A DNA stretch of 64,000 nucleotides from NCBI RefSeq assembly GCF_907177275.1, contig NZ_CAJSLV010000056.1, forward strand, positions 62,001-126,000. Direction: 5' to 3'. The notes under the pieces are model-generated. The model was not told the DNA's origin and made no database searches. It worked only from the letters and a program-made list of their open reading frames with translations. Position numbers and translations under genes: made by a program. Below, piece after piece: positions 1 to 12,912 of the stretch. The DNA comes from Actinacidiphila cocklensis. Lineage in GTDB: Bacteria; Actinomycetota; Actinomycetes; Streptomycetales; Streptomycetaceae. Position 1 is the stretch's first letter. Each line of letters opens with the position of its first letter.

Positions 1-190
1 TTGTCGTCCCCCCGTCACGGCACAAGGTGATTCTGGTGTCTTCGCGCCTCCGGCGCCGGCTGCGCGGCCGGCCCCGGACCCCCTGACGCACCCCTGTCCC
101 GACCGCCGGCCCGCTGCCGGTGCCAGGAGCCCGGTGCGCCCGGGGAATCGCGCCCGCCCTTTTCCCTGATCACCCGAAAGGCTCAGGGCC

Positions 191-2236
191 GTGCGCAGCA
201 CCCACGACCGCCAGACCGCCAACCCGCTCGCCGCCGTCCGCAACCTCGGCATCCTCGCCCATGTGGACGCGGGCAAGACCACCGTCACCGAGCGGGTCCT
301 CTACCTCACCGGCGCCACCCACAAGCGCGGTGAGGTCCACGACGGCACGACCGTCACCGACTTCGACCCGCAGGAGCGCGACCGTGGCATCACCATCTTC
401 GCGGCAGCCGTCAGCTGCGACTGGGACGGCCACCGCATCAACCTGATCGACACACCCGGGCACATCGACTTCGCCGACGAGGTCGAGCGCTCGCTGCGGG
501 TCCTCGACGGCGCCGTCGCCGTCTTCGACGCCGTCGCGGGCGTCGAACCGCAGAGCGAGTCGGTGTGGCGCCAGGCCGACCGCCACGGCGTCCCGCGGAT
601 CGCCTTCGTCAACAAGCTGGACCGGGCAGGCGCCGACCTCGACACCGCGGTCGACTCCATCCGGCGGCGGCTGCACACCGTACCGCTGGTGGTGCAGCTG
701 CCGATCGGGCGCGAGGACGGCTTCACCGGCGTGGTCGACCTGCTCGCGATGCGCGCGCTGGTCTGGGCCGACGGCGCCGACACGTACGCCGAGAGCGACG
801 TGCCCGGCGACCTGCTGGCCGAGGCGCGGCGCCGCCGCCGGCTGCTGGAGGAGGCGGTGGCGGAGCTGCACCCTGCCGTGCTGGAGGAGTTCTGCACCGG
901 CGCCCCGGTGGGCGCGGCGACGCTGGCCGCGGCACTGCGCGACCTCACCCGCAGCGGTGAGGCCGTGGTGGTGCTGTGCGGCTCCGCCTACCGCAACCGC
1001 GGTGTCGAGCCGCTGCTCGACGCCGTCACCGCCTACCTGCCGTCGCCGCTTGACGTCCCGGCGGTACGCGGCACGGACGGCGACCTGCCCGTGGAACGGC
1101 CCGCCGACCCGGCGGCGCCCTTCGCCGGGCTGGTGTTCAAGGTCAGCGCGACCGCCACCGGGCGGCTGACGTACCTGCGGATCTACTCGGGAACGCTGCG
1201 GAAGGGGGACACGGTGCTGGACGCGGGAACAGGCAGGAACGAACGGATCGGCCGCATCCTGCGGGTCCAGGCCGACCGGCACGCGGAAATGGACAACGCC
1301 GTCGCCGGCGACATCGTCGCCGTCGTCGGACCCAAGGCCGCGCGGGCCGGCGCGACGCTCTGCACGCCGGGCGCCCCGCTGGTGCTGGAACCGCCGGTGG
1401 TGGCCGCGCCCGTGGTCGCCATGGCGGTCGAGGCCGGCCGCAACGCCGACACCGAGCGGCTGGTCGCCGCGCTGGCCCGGCTGGTCGAGGAGGACCCCTC
1501 GCTCGCGGTGCGCACCGACCGGGAGACCGGCCAGCTGGTGCTCGCCGGCATGGGCGAACTCCACCTGGAGGTCGCGGTGGAGAAGATCCGCCGCGCCCAC
1601 GGCCTGGAGGTCGCGGTCGGCCGCCCGCAGGTCGCCTACCGGGAGACCGTGCTGCGCGGGGTGACCGGCCACGTCCACCGGCACATCAAGCAGGACGGCG
1701 GCGCCGGGCAGTTCGCACATGTCGTGATCGACGTGCAGCCGGGAGAGGAGGAGTTCGTGTTCGCGTCCACCGTGACCGGCGGGCGGGTGCCGCGCGAGTA
1801 CGTGCGGGCGGTCGAGGACGGCTGCCGCGACGCGCTCGTCGAGGGTCCGCTCGGCGGCCACCCGGTGACCGGGCTGCGGGTGACCCTCACCGACGGGGCG
1901 ACGCACCCGAAGGACTCCTCGGAGATGGCCTTCCGCACGGCGGGCCGCTTCGCCCTCCGGGAGGCGCTGCGGGCGTGCGCGATGCAGCTGCTGGAACCGG
2001 TGGTCGAGGTGACCGCCACGGTGCCGGACGACTGCGTCGGGGGAGTGCTGGGCGATCTTGCGGCACGCCGCGGGCGGGTCTCGGGTTCCCTCGCCCTGGC
2101 CGGCAGCTCGGTCGTCACGGCGACCGTGCCGCTGGCCGAGCTCTTCGGCTACGCCGGGTCCCTCCGCAGCCGCACGCAGGGCCGCGGTGCCTTCACCACC
2201 CGGCCCACGGGTTACGCCCCCGCCCCGCCCCGCTGA
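191..2236 (+). CDS. Elongation factor G-like translational GTPase (EF-G paralogue)
   Basis: 681 aa with a GTG start; AAAGG lies about 8 nt upstream. The G domain has the P-loop AHVDAGKTT (residues 23-31), the switch motif RGITI, DTPGH and NKLD. EF-G domains II-V follow, including the domain IV-like stretch around GGAGQFAHV. The sequence [28 protein letters not shown] resembles EF-G more than TetM/OtrA ribosomal-protection proteins, which usually read SEVERALGVLDGAVLV there. Streptomyces carry such EF-G paralogues besides fusA; a role in translocation, ribosome recycling or ribosome protection cannot be decided from sequence. It stands alone and ends in a GC-rich terminator hairpin. Drug resistance is possible but not supported. 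Confidence 0.85.
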   Translation: MRSTHDRQTANPLAAVRNLGILAHVDAGKTTVTERVLYLTGATHKRGEVHDGTTVTDFDPQERDRGITIFAAAVSCDWDGHRINLIDTPGHIDFADEVERSLRVLDGAVAVFDAVAGVEPQSESVWRQADRHGVPRIAFVNKLDRAGADLDTAVDSIRRRLHTVPLVVQLPIGREDGFTGVVDLLAMRALVWADGADTYAESDVPGDLLAEARRRRRLLEEAVAELHPAVLEEFCTGAPVGAATLAAALRDLTRSGEAVVVLCGSAYRNRGVEPLLDAVTAYLPSPLDVPAVRGTDGDLPVERPADPAAPFAGLVFKVSATATGRLTYLRIYSGTLRKGDTVLDAGTGRNERIGRILRVQADRHAEMDNAVAGDIVAVVGPKAARAGATLCTPGAPLVLEPPVVAAPVVAMAVEAGRNADTERLVAALARLVEEDPSLAVRTDRETGQLVLAGMGELHLEVAVEKIRRAHGLEVAVGRPQVAYRETVLRGVTGHVHRHIKQDGGAGQFAHVVIDVQPGEEEFVFASTVTGGRVPREYVRAVEDGCRDALVEGPLGGHPVTGLRVTLTDGATHPKDSSEMAFRTAGRFALREALRACAMQLLEPVVEVTATVPDDCVGGVLGDLAARRGRVSGSLALAGSSVVTATVPLAELFGYAGSLRSRTQGRGAFTTRPTGYAPAPPR

Positions 2237-2245
2237 TGCGGCGAG

Positions 2246-2278
2246 CCCCCTCCCCCCCGGCCCCCAGGGGGGAGGGGG
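2246..2278 (+). terminator. Perfect 12-bp G/C hairpin after the EF-G-like gene
   Basis: The left arm (2246-2257, CCCCCTCCCCCC) pairs perfectly with 2267-2278 across a 9-nt loop. It starts 10 nt after the stop codon. There is no clear T-tract, as is common for Streptomyces terminators. Confidence 0.6.
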
Positions 2279-2378
2279 TGCCCCTCCCCCCGGTGGCCTG
2301 TCGGCCTGCACCTCGCCGCGTCCGGCGCGCCCCGCCCCCCGCTGACGCGGCGAGCCCCCGGCCCCGGTGCGGGGGTGC

Positions 2379-2571
2379 CCCTTGCGGTGGGCTGCCCGCC
2401 TGCGGTCCGTCGTGGCCGGTCGCGCAGTTCCCCGCGCCCCTTTTGGCCTGCGCCCTCCTACGCCAAGCGTTCGCCCCTGCCAGCGGCCTTGCCGTCTGCC
2501 GCAGAAAGGCACGCGTTTTATCAGGGGCGCTGGGGGTACCCCAGGTGAAGCTCTGGGAGCGGAACTGCGCG
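2379..2571 (+). repeat. Dispersed modular intergenic repeat, block I
   Basis: The 2237-2760 gap (524 bp) between convergent genes contains no credible gene. It holds modules shared with gaps near 11.6, 18.3, 24.6 and 51.9 kb: CCTTGCGGTGGGC (2379), the core CGCGCAGTTCCCCGCGCCCC (2421-2440), TTTTGGCCTGCGCCCTCC (2441), a degenerate TCTGC/GCAGA hairpin followed by CGTTTTATC (2495-2519), and the core split by the GTACC palindrome module (2526-2571). A separate direct repeat, about 30 bp at 2222-2250 and 2329-2359, includes the stop codon of the EF-G-like gene in its first copy. Confidence 0.75.
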
Positions 2572-2760
2572 ACCATCCCACCACCACCACCACCACCGGC
2601 GGCAGGCGGGCAGCCCACCGCAAGGGGCGATCACCCGGGGACCCCCGGGGCACTCGCCGAGGCCCGGCGGAAAAGGGCCGCCCGGGGCGGCGCCCCGGCG
2701 TGAGGGGGTGCCGCCCCGGGCGGCGGGACGTTTCTGCAGGTTTGCGGATAAAGCCGGGCG

Positions 2761-3261
2761 CTAGCCCTCTTCGTGCTGAACGGCCCGCCGGGCGTCCGCG
2801 TCGAGGACGCCCCACCCGATGAGCTGCTCGGTGAGGACCGACGGCGACTGGTCGTAGATCACGGCGAGCGTACGAAGATCGTCCTGCCGGATCGACAGCA
2901 CCTTGCCGTTGTAGTCGCCGCGCTGGCTCTGGATCGTGGCCGCGTAGCGCTGCAGCGGCCCGGCCTTCTCCGGCGGTACCTGGGAGAGGCGCTCGAGGTC
3001 GAGCACGAGCTTCGGCGGCGGCTCCGCGGCCCCGCCGGGGGTCGTACCCGGCAGCAGTTCCTGAACGGGCACGCCGTAGAAGTCGGCCAGTTCGGCGAGG
3101 CGCTGCACGGTCACGGCACGGTCGCCGCGCTCGTACGACCCCACGACCACTGCCTTCCAGCGGCCCTGGGACTTCTCCTCGACGCCGTGCAGAGAAAGGC
3201 CCTGCTGCGTGCGGATGGCGCGGAGCTTCGCTCCGAGCTGTTTGGCGTAATCGCTGGACAT
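2761..3261 (-). CDS. bldD: Developmental master regulator BldD
   Basis: 166 aa, full length. The N-terminal XRE-type helix-turn-helix (about residues 8-70, KLRAIRTQQGLSLHGVEEKS) binds DNA as a dimer. The C-terminal domain has the cyclic-di-GMP signature RGD at 114-116 and RQDD at 125-128 with the canonical 8-residue spacing, so ligand binding should be intact. BldD bound to tetrameric c-di-GMP represses sporulation genes during vegetative growth. ATG start with a GGGGAG ribosome site. Two BldD boxes lie just upstream, consistent with autoregulation. It is divergent from pyrR, as in other Streptomyces. A PAS-GGDEF-EAL enzyme at 58.1 kb could influence its ligand. Confidence 0.97.
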   Translation of the reverse strand: MSSDYAKQLGAKLRAIRTQQGLSLHGVEEKSQGRWKAVVVGSYERGDRAVTVQRLAELADFYGVPVQELLPGTTPGGAAEPPPKLVLDLERLSQVPPEKAGPLQRYAATIQSQRGDYNGKVLSIRQDDLRTLAVIYDQSPSVLTEQLIGWGVLDADARRAVQHEEG

Positions 3262-3284
3262 ATGGCTCCCCGGACGGAAACTCG

Positions 3285-3314
3285 GTGACTCACTGTGAGG
3301 TTACGCAGCGTAAT
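3285..3314. promoter_or_regulatory. Two abutting BldD boxes in the bldD promoter
   Basis: GTTACGCAGCGTAAT (3300-3314) matches the BldD consensus NTNACNCWGNGTNAN at every fixed position. GTGACTCACTGTGAG (3285-3299) matches with one mismatch. They abut with 15-bp centre spacing and lie 24-53 bp upstream of the bldD start. Autoregulation of bldD through this kind of site is known in S. coelicolor; here it is inferred. Confidence 0.85.
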
Positions 3315-3376
3315 CCATGCTCGTCAAGCCGAAAGGGTCCGACCGGTCTCTGACCTGCGCGGTCTGTGTCACCTGA

Positions 3377-3382
3377 TACCGT
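3377..3382 (+). promoter_or_regulatory. Putative -10 element of the pyr operon
   Basis: TACCGT fits the HrdB-type TANNNT pattern and lies 64 nt before the pyrR start, so the leader would be about 55 nt and include the PyrR hairpin. I see no convincing -35. Confidence 0.4.
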
Positions 3383-3410
3383 GATGTCGTACCCCCGACG
3401 TCCTTTAATG

Positions 3411-3436
3411 CCCGTCCCGTGAGGCGGGGAAGGAGG
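3411..3436 (+). promoter_or_regulatory. PyrR-binding hairpin overlapping the pyrR translation signals
   Basis: CCCG (3411-3414) pairs with CGGG (3425-3428) around a loop. The segment TCCCGTGAGGC (3415-3425) matches the known PyrR-binding loop consensus UCCNGNGAGGY. The Shine-Dalgarno AAGGAGG (3430-3436) follows directly. No antiterminator/terminator pair is seen, so control is more likely by blocking translation initiation, as described for mycobacterial PyrR, than by attenuation. Confidence 0.8.
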
Positions 3437-3446
3437 TCCCCGACCC

Positions 3447-4043
3447 ATGGTCGAAGACCGCACGACAGCAGGACCGCAGGACCGCCCGGTGCTCGAGGCA
3501 CCCGACATCGCCCGCGTCCTGACCCGTATCGCCCACGAGATCGTCGAGCGCGCCAAGGGCGCGGACGACGTGGTGCTGCTGGGCATCCCCACCCGAGGGG
3601 TGTTCCTGGCCCGCCGGCTGGCCGGCAAGCTCGCCGAGATCACCGGCCGGGAGACCGCCGTCGGCTCGCTCGACACCACCATGTACCGCGACGACCTGCG
3701 GCTGCACCCGCCGCGGGCGCTGGCGACCACCGACATCCCCGGCGACGGCATCGACGGCCGCCTCGTCGTCCTCGTCGACGACGTGCTCTTCTCCGGCCGC
3801 ACCATCCGCGCCGCCCTGGACGCGCTGAACGACATCGGCCGCCCCCGCGCGGTGCAGCTCGCCGTCCTGGTCGACCGCGGCCACCGCGAGCTGCCGATCA
3901 GGGCCGACTACGTCGGCAAGAACCTCCCGACCTCGCAGCGCGAGACCGTCAGGGTCCTGCTCGCGGAGCAGGACGGGCGCGACAGCGTCCTGCTCGGCGA
4001 GCGCGAGCCCGGCGCACGCAACGGCAGGGCCGCGGACGAATAG
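3447..4043 (+). CDS. pyrR: Bifunctional pyr operon regulator / uracil phosphoribosyltransferase PyrR
   Basis: 198 aa. PyrR binds pyr mRNA in response to UMP and also converts uracil plus PRPP to UMP. The PRPP loop [14 protein letters not shown] spans residues 108-121; [13 protein letters not shown] and RDDLRLHP are typical of the family. ATG start with a strong AAGGAGG 10 nt upstream, itself next to the PyrR hairpin. First gene of the pyrimidine operon, followed after 93 nt by pyrB. Confidence 0.95.
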   Translation: MVEDRTTAGPQDRPVLEAPDIARVLTRIAHEIVERAKGADDVVLLGIPTRGVFLARRLAGKLAEITGRETAVGSLDTTMYRDDLRLHPPRALATTDIPGDGIDGRLVVLVDDVLFSGRTIRAALDALNDIGRPRAVQLAVLVDRGHRELPIRADYVGKNLPTSQRETVRVLLAEQDGRDSVLLGEREPGARNGRAADE

Positions 4044-4054
4044 CGCCGCCACGC

Positions 4055-4077
4055 CAGGACCCCGGCCAGGGGTCCTG
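4055..4077 (+). terminator. Intercistronic hairpin between pyrR and pyrB
   Basis: CAGGACCCC (4055-4063) and GGGGTCCTG (4069-4077) form a perfect 9-bp stem with a 5-nt loop, 12 nt after the pyrR stop. No T-tract. It could be a partial terminator, an mRNA-processing site or a stabilising structure that sets pyrR apart from the downstream genes. Confidence 0.4.
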
Positions 4078-4136
4078 CGCCGCCGCATGCCCGCTCTCGC
4101 CCGCCCCGCCAGGCCCCAGCACCCCCGGAGACCCCG

Positions 4137-5120
4137 ATGAAGCGCCACCTGATCTCGGCCGCCGACCTCACCCGTGACGACGCCCTGCTGATCCTCGACA
4201 CCGCGGAGGAGATGGCCCGCGTCGCCGACCGGCCGATCAAGAAGCTGCCCACCCTGCGCGGCCGGACCGTCGTCAACCTGTTCTTCGAGGACTCGACGCG
4301 GACCCGTATCTCCTTCGAGGCGGCCGCAAAGCGGCTGTCCGCCGACGTGATCAACTTCTCCGCCAAGGGCTCCTCGGTGTCCAAGGGCGAATCCCTCAAG
4401 GACACCGCACTGACCCTGGAGGCGATGGGCGCCGACGCCGTCGTCATCCGGCACCACTCCTCCGGCGCCCCGCACCGGCTGGCCACCTCGGAGTGGATCA
4501 ACGCCTCCGTCGTCAACGCCGGCGACGGCACCCACGAGCACCCCACCCAGGCGCTGCTGGACGCCTTCACCATGCGCCGCCACCTGTCCGGCGTCGGCCG
4601 CGACCTGGAGGGCCGCAGGGTCACCGTCGTCGGCGACATCCTGCACAGCCGGGTCGCCCGCTCCAACGTCCTGCTGCTGACCACGCTGGGCGCCAGGGTC
4701 ACCCTGGTGGCCCCGCCCACCCTGCTGCCGATCGGCGTCGAGAAGTGGCCCTGCGAGGTCTCCTACGACCTCGACGCGGTGCTGGCGAAGTCCGACGCCG
4801 TCATGATGCTGCGGGTGCAGCGCGAGCGGATGAACGCCGCCTACTTCCCCACCGAGCGCGAGTACGCCCGCCGCTACGGCCTGGACGGCCAGCGGATGGC
4901 GGCGCTGCCCGAGCACGCCATCGTCATGCACCCCGGGCCGATGAACCGCGGCATGGAGATCACCGCCGAGGTCGCCGACTCGCCCCGCTGCACCGCGGTC
5001 GAGCAGGTCGCCAACGGCGTCAGCACCCGCATGGCGGTGCTCTACCTGCTGCTCGGCGGCTCAGAGCCGGCCATCAGCACCGACCGATCCGACAGCGCCC
5101 GCACCGAGGAGAGCAAGTGA
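4137..5120 (+). CDS. pyrB: Aspartate carbamoyltransferase catalytic subunit
   Basis: 327 aa. Catalyses carbamoyl phosphate plus L-aspartate to N-carbamoyl-L-aspartate, the committed pyrimidine step. The carbamoyl-phosphate motif STRTR is at residues 53-57 (within FFEDSTRTR), HPTQALLD is present, and HPGPMNRG lies near the C-terminus. No pyrI regulatory subunit is nearby, as expected for actinobacteria. The ATG start is preceded by GGAG; pyrC begins 2 nt after its stop. Confidence 0.96.
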   Translation: MKRHLISAADLTRDDALLILDTAEEMARVADRPIKKLPTLRGRTVVNLFFEDSTRTRISFEAAAKRLSADVINFSAKGSSVSKGESLKDTALTLEAMGADAVVIRHHSSGAPHRLATSEWINASVVNAGDGTHEHPTQALLDAFTMRRHLSGVGRDLEGRRVTVVGDILHSRVARSNVLLLTTLGARVTLVAPPTLLPIGVEKWPCEVSYDLDAVLAKSDAVMMLRVQRERMNAAYFPTEREYARRYGLDGQRMAALPEHAIVMHPGPMNRGMEITAEVADSPRCTAVEQVANGVSTRMAVLYLLLGGSEPAISTDRSDSARTEESK

Positions 5121-5122
5121 CC

Positions 5123-6412
5123 ATGAGCGAGACCATCCTGATCCGCGGGGCGCGGGTTCTCGGCGGCGCGGCCCAGGACGTCCTGATCAGCGGCGAGACC
5201 GTCACCGCGGTGGGCGCCGACCTCGAAGCGCCCGGCGCCACCGTCGTCGAGGCCGGCGGCCACATCCTGCTGCCCGGCCTGGTCGACCTGCACACCCACC
5301 TGCGCGAGCCCGGCCGCGAGGACTCCGAGACCGTACTGACCGGCACCCGCGCCGCCGCGTCCGGCGGCTACACCGCCGTGCACGCCATGGCCAACACCTT
5401 CCCGGTCGCCGACACCGCGGGCGTCGTCGAGCAGGTCTGGCGGCTCGGCAGGGAGTCCGGCTACTGCGACGTCCAGCCGGTCGGCGCCGTCACCGTGGGC
5501 CTCGAAGGCAGGCAGCTCGCCGAGCTGGGCGCGATGGCCGACTCCGCCGCCCAGGTGCGGGTCTTCTCCGACGACGGCAAGTGCGTGGACGACGCCGTCA
5601 TCATGCGCAGGGCGCTGGAGTACGTGAAGGCCTTCGGCGGCGTCGTCGCCCAGCACGCCCAGGAGCCGCGGCTCACCGAGGGCGCGCAGATGAACGAGGG
5701 CACCGTCTCCGGCGAGCTGGGCCTGACCGGCTGGCCCGCGGTGGCCGAGGAGTCGATCATCGCCCGCGACGTCCTGCTGGCCGCGCACGTCGGCTCCCGG
5801 GTGCACATCTGCCACCTGTCCACCGCCGGCTCCGTCGAGATCGTCCGCTGGGCCAAGTCCAAGGGCTGGGACGTCACCGCCGAGGTCACCCCGCACCACC
5901 TGCTGCTCACCGACGAGCTGGTCCGCTCCTACGACCCGGTCTACAAGGTCAACCCGCCGCTGCGCACCGAGGCCGACGTCATGGCGCTGCGCGAGGCCCT
6001 CGCCGACGGCACCATCGACTGCGTCGCCACCGACCACGCCCCGCACCCGCACGAGGACAAGGACTGCGAGTGGGCCGCGGCCGCCATGGGCATGGTCGGG
6101 CTGGAGACCGCGCTGTCGGTGGTCCAGCACACCATGGTCGACACCGGCCTGCTGGACTGGGCCGGCGTCGCCGACCGGATGTCGGCCCGCCCGGCCGCCA
6201 TCGGCCGGCTCGAAGGCCACGGCCGCCCGATCGCCGCCGGCGAGCCCGCGAACCTGGTGCTGCTCGATCCCGCATACCGTGGTGTGGTCAATCCCGCGGG
6301 CTTCGCCTCCCGCAGCCGCAACACCCCCTACGAGGGCCGCGAGCTGCCGGGCCGCGTCGTCGCCACCTTCCTGCGGGGCCGCGCCACGGTCATGGACGGG
6401 AAGCTCACATGA
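5123..6412 (+). CDS. pyrC: Dihydroorotase
   Basis: 429 aa, amidohydrolase superfamily. Cyclises N-carbamoyl-aspartate to dihydroorotate. Metal-binding motifs: DLHTHLREPG, QHAQEPRL, CHLSTAGS and ATDHAPH. The reading frame is open far upstream into pyrB, but the ATG at 5123, just after the pyrB stop and preceded by GAGGAGAG, gives the normal N-terminus (MSETILIRGARVLGG). Its stop overlaps the next start in ATGA, so the two are translationally coupled. Confidence 0.96.
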   Translation: MSETILIRGARVLGGAAQDVLISGETVTAVGADLEAPGATVVEAGGHILLPGLVDLHTHLREPGREDSETVLTGTRAAASGGYTAVHAMANTFPVADTAGVVEQVWRLGRESGYCDVQPVGAVTVGLEGRQLAELGAMADSAAQVRVFSDDGKCVDDAVIMRRALEYVKAFGGVVAQHAQEPRLTEGAQMNEGTVSGELGLTGWPAVAEESIIARDVLLAAHVGSRVHICHLSTAGSVEIVRWAKSKGWDVTAEVTPHHLLLTDELVRSYDPVYKVNPPLRTEADVMALREALADGTIDCVATDHAPHPHEDKDCEWAAAAMGMVGLETALSVVQHTMVDTGLLDWAGVADRMSARPAAIGRLEGHGRPIAAGEPANLVLLDPAYRGVVNPAGFASRSRNTPYEGRELPGRVVATFLRGRATVMDGKLT

Positions 6413-7095
6413 CACCTGTTACGCAGCTCGCCGCCGCGCTCGCCACCGCACAGGGCGAGGGCAAGCACTCGGCGAAGGTCACCGACTGGACCGACAGGAT
6501 CGGCTGGATCGTCGGCCTGCTCCTGTTCGTCGGCCTGGTCTACTGGCTGATGCGGCAGGGCTGGCAGTGGCGCCGCACCCTCCAGGGCGGCCTGCCCGCC
6601 CTCCCGCAGGCCCCTGAGACCACCGGCGAACCCCTCCGTACCGACCCGTCGCCCACCACCACCCTCAACGGAGGCGGCAAGCCGCCGCTGCTGACATTCC
6701 AGGGCCGCTACCACGGCAGCACCACCGCGGGGCAGTGGCTCGACCGGATCGTCGCCCACGGCCTCGGCGTACGCAGCAGGGCCGCACTGACCCTCACCGA
6801 GCAGGGCCTCGACGTGGACCGCACCGGCGCCCCCGGCTTCTTCGTCCCCGCGGCCGCCCTGCGCGGCGCCCGGCTCGACAAGGGCATCGCGGGCAAGGTG
6901 CTCACCGAGGGCGGCCTGCTGGTCGTCACCTGGGAGCACGGCGGCACCCTCATCGACTCGGGCTTCCGCTCCGACCGCGCCGCGGACCACCCGGCGTGGG
7001 TCGAGCACATCAACCGGCTCAGTGGCGACAGCGTCGTCGTCTTCACCGACACCAGGCCGGGCAGCAGGCAACACGAGAAGGAAGGCGCACAATGA
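6409..7095 (+). CDS. Conserved membrane-anchored protein of the pyr operon
   Basis: 228 aa. A short N-terminus is followed by one hydrophobic segment (about residues 37-54, [18 protein letters not shown]) and then a long soluble part with a Thr/Pro-rich linker and a beta-rich region that looks PH-like ([30 protein letters not shown]). ATGA overlaps on both sides (pyrC stop, carA start) make it an integral member of the operon. I recall a homologue at the same place in S. coelicolor. Its function is unknown; position suggests a link to the pathway or to membrane tethering, but that is only inference. Confidence 0.85.
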   Translation: MTPVTQLAAALATAQGEGKHSAKVTDWTDRIGWIVGLLLFVGLVYWLMRQGWQWRRTLQGGLPALPQAPETTGEPLRTDPSPTTTLNGGGKPPLLTFQGRYHGSTTAGQWLDRIVAHGLGVRSRAALTLTEQGLDVDRTGAPGFFVPAAALRGARLDKGIAGKVLTEGGLLVVTWEHGGTLIDSGFRSDRAADHPAWVEHINRLSGDSVVVFTDTRPGSRQHEKEGAQ

Positions 7096-8217
7096 CGACC
7101 TCCACCCGGGCGGCCACGACGCCCGCCGTACTCGTCCTGGAGGACGGCCGCACCTTTGGCGGCCGCGCCTACGGAGCGGTGGGGGAGACCTTCGGCGAGG
7201 CGGTCTTCTCCACCGGCATGACCGGCTACCAGGAGACCCTCACCGACCCCTCCTACCACCGCCAGGTGGTCGTCATGACCGCCCCGCACGTCGGCAACAC
7301 CGGCGTCAACGACGAGGACTCCGAGTCCTCGCGCATCTGGGTCGCGGGCTACGTCGTACGCGACCCCGCGCGCGTCCCGTCCAACTGGCGCTCGCAGCGC
7401 TCGCTGGACGACGAGCTGACGGCGCAGGGCGTCGTCGGCATCAGCGGCATCGACACCCGCGCCCTGACCCGGCACCTGCGCGAGCGCGGCGCGATGCGGG
7501 TCGGCATCTTCTCCGGCAACGCACTCGCCGACGAGGGCACCCTGATCGCCCGGGTCCGGCAGGCCCCCGAGATGACCGGCGCCGACCTGTCCTCCGAGGT
7601 CGCCACCGAGCAGGCCTACGTCGTCCCGGCCATCGGCGAGAAGCGCTTCACCGTCGCCGCGCTCGACCTCGGCATCAAGGGCATGACCCCGCGCCGGATG
7701 GCGGAACGCGGCATCGAGGTCCACGTGCTGCCGGCGACCGCGACCGTCGAGGACGTCTACGCCATCGCCCCCGACGGCGTCTTCCTGTCCAACGGCCCCG
7801 GCGACCCCGCCACCGCCGACCTCACCGTCATCCAGGCGGTACTGGAGCGCGGAACCCCGCTGTTCGGCATCTGCTTCGGCAACCAGCTGCTCGGCCGCGC
7901 GCTCGGCTTCGGCACCTACAAGCTCAAGTACGGCCACCGCGGCATCAACCAGCCCGTGCAGGACCGCACCACGGGCAAGGTCGAGGTCACCGCGCACAAC
8001 CACGGCTTCGCCGTGGACGCCCCGCTCGACAGGGTCAGCGACACCCCCTACGGCCGCGCCGAGGTCAGCCACGTCTGCCTCAACGACCAGGTGGTGGAGG
8101 GGCTGCGGCTGCTCGACCGGCCCGCGTTCAGCGTGCAGTACCACCCCGAGGCCGCCGCAGGCCCGCACGACGCCGCGTATCTGTTCGACCGCTTCACTCA
8201 GCTCATGGAGGCCCAGC

Positions 8218-8225
<8 letters not shown>
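7092..8225 (+). CDS. carA: Carbamoyl-phosphate synthase small (glutaminase) subunit
   Basis: 377 aa. The N-terminal CPSase domain ([11 protein letters not shown]...[13 protein letters not shown]) is followed by a class I glutamine amidotransferase domain with the nucleophile in [10 protein letters not shown] and the His/Glu of [12 protein letters not shown]. It hydrolyses glutamine and passes ammonia to CarB. Start at the ATG overlapping the previous stop (ATGA, 7092-7095). It overlaps carB by 8 nt. Confidence 0.96.
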
Positions 8226-11529
<3,304 letters not shown>

Positions 11530-11629
11530 CTCCCCCGGGCGCCCCTCCGCCGGCCGCGGTGGCTGAGGGGCGCGGGCCGGCACCGACCCGAAGGGGCTTG
11601 TCGCACCGGCCGACCGGGTGGCTGGTCGC

Positions 11630-11690
11630 TCCGTTCTCCCCCAGGAGCTGCGCCTGGAGGTACCCCCACGCGCCCCTGAGATGCCCTCCT
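11630..11690 (-). repeat. Dispersed modular repeat, block II (degenerate, inverted)
   Basis: Read on the minus strand this stretch matches the split-core repeat: AGGGGCGC, then a GTGGGGGTACCTCCAGGCGCAGCTCC-like module, then a decayed GAAC arm. It lies in the carB-pyrD gap, the only sizeable gap inside the operon besides pyrR-pyrB. Confidence 0.6.
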
Positions 11691-11802
11691 ACGCAAGGGG
11701 CAGCGCACGCCCACCGCAGCCGGCGGAAGCGCACCCCCCGGTCGTGGGGGGAACAGATATCGCGCGCCCGGACGGGCGTACCGTACGAGACAAGGCGAAG
11801 CC

Positions 11803-12912
11803 ATGTACCACCTGTTCTTTCGGCTGGTCTTCCGCAGGATGGACGCCGAGAAGGCGCATCACCTGGCGTTCCGGTGGATCAGGGCCGCCGCCCGCGTCCC
11901 GGGGGTGCGGGCGCTCGTGGCCGCCGTGCTGGCCCCGCGGCATGCCGGCCTGGCGACGACCGCGCTGGGGCGCGAGATGAGCGGGCCGTTCGGGCTGGCC
12001 GCCGGGTTCGACAAGAACGCCGTCGCCATCGACGGCATGTCGATGCTGGGGTTCGACCACGTCGAGATCGGCACCGTCACCGCTCAGCAGCAGTCGGGCA
12101 ACCCGACCCCGCGGCTGTTCCGGCTGGTGGGCGACCGGGCGCTGATCAACCGGATGGGGTTCAACAACGACGGCTCCGCCGCCGTCGCCGCCCGGCTCGC
12201 CACGCGGCGGCCGGTCTTCCCGACCACCGTCGGCGTCAACATCGGCAAGACGAAGGTCGTCCCCGAGGGCGAGGCCGTACAGGACTACGTCACCTCGGCC
12301 GAGCGGCTGGCCCGCTACGCCGACTACCTGGTCGTCAACGTGTCCTCGCCGAACACCCCGGGGCTGCGGAACCTGCAGGCGACCGAGGTCCTGCGGCCGC
12401 TGCTCGCGGCCGTACGCGAGGCCGCCGACCGCTCGGTCACCGGGCGGCGGGTGCCGCTGCTGGTGAAGATCGCGCCCGACCTCGCGGACGACGACGTGGA
12501 CGCGGTCGCCGACCTGGCCGTGGAGCTGGGGCTCGACGGCATCATCGCGACCAACACCACCATCGCCCGCGAGGGCCTCGGCCTGACCTCCGACCCGGCG
12601 GCGGTCGCCCAGACCGGCGGGCTGTCCGGCGCCCCGCTGGCGGACCGCTCGCTCGAGGTGCTGCGGCGGCTGTACGCGAGGGTCGGCGACAGCATCACCC
12701 TGGTCGGCGTCGGCGGCGTGACGACCGCGGAGGACGCCTGGCAGCGCATCCTCGCCGGTGCCACCCTCGTACAGGGATACAGCGCCTTCATCTACCAGGG
12801 CCCCTTCTGGATGCGCACGGTCCACAAGGGGCTGGCCGCCCGTCTTGCCGCGAGCCCGTACGCCACCCTCGCCGACGCGGTCGGCGCCGACACCAGGAGG
12901 GCCACCTCATGA
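11803..12912 (+). CDS. pyrD: Dihydroorotate dehydrogenase (quinone), class 2
   Basis: 369 aa, the length of membrane-associated class 2 enzymes. Oxidises dihydroorotate to orotate with FMN and passes electrons to quinone. The N-terminal amphipathic region ([26 protein letters not shown]) is the usual membrane/quinone segment. [21 protein letters not shown] (catalytic Ser in class 2) and [12 protein letters not shown] are present. ATG start; the stop overlaps pyrF in ATGA. It follows carB after 273 bp of repeat-bearing sequence, so it may have its own promoter or depend on read-through. Confidence 0.95.
   Translation: MYHLFFRLVFRRMDAEKAHHLAFRWIRAAARVPGVRALVAAVLAPRHAGLATTALGREMSGPFGLAAGFDKNAVAIDGMSMLGFDHVEIGTVTAQQQSGNPTPRLFRLVGDRALINRMGFNNDGSAAVAARLATRRPVFPTTVGVNIGKTKVVPEGEAVQDYVTSAERLARYADYLVVNVSSPNTPGLRNLQATEVLRPLLAAVREAADRSVTGRRVPLLVKIAPDLADDDVDAVADLAVELGLDGIIATNTTIAREGLGLTSDPAAVAQTGGLSGAPLADRSLEVLRRLYARVGDSITLVGVGGVTTAEDAWQRILAGATLVQGYSAFIYQGPFWMRTVHKGLAARLAASPYATLADAVGADTRRATS

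Noticed and set aside
191-2236. Tetracycline ribosomal-protection protein
   Set aside because: The G-domain sequence follows EF-G, not TetM/OtrA, so resistance is not supported.
170-2815. An 881-codon open frame on the minus strand
   Set aside because: It is antisense to the EF-G gene and runs through repeats; the product is Arg/Gly/Pro-rich with no motifs. High GC makes long false frames common.
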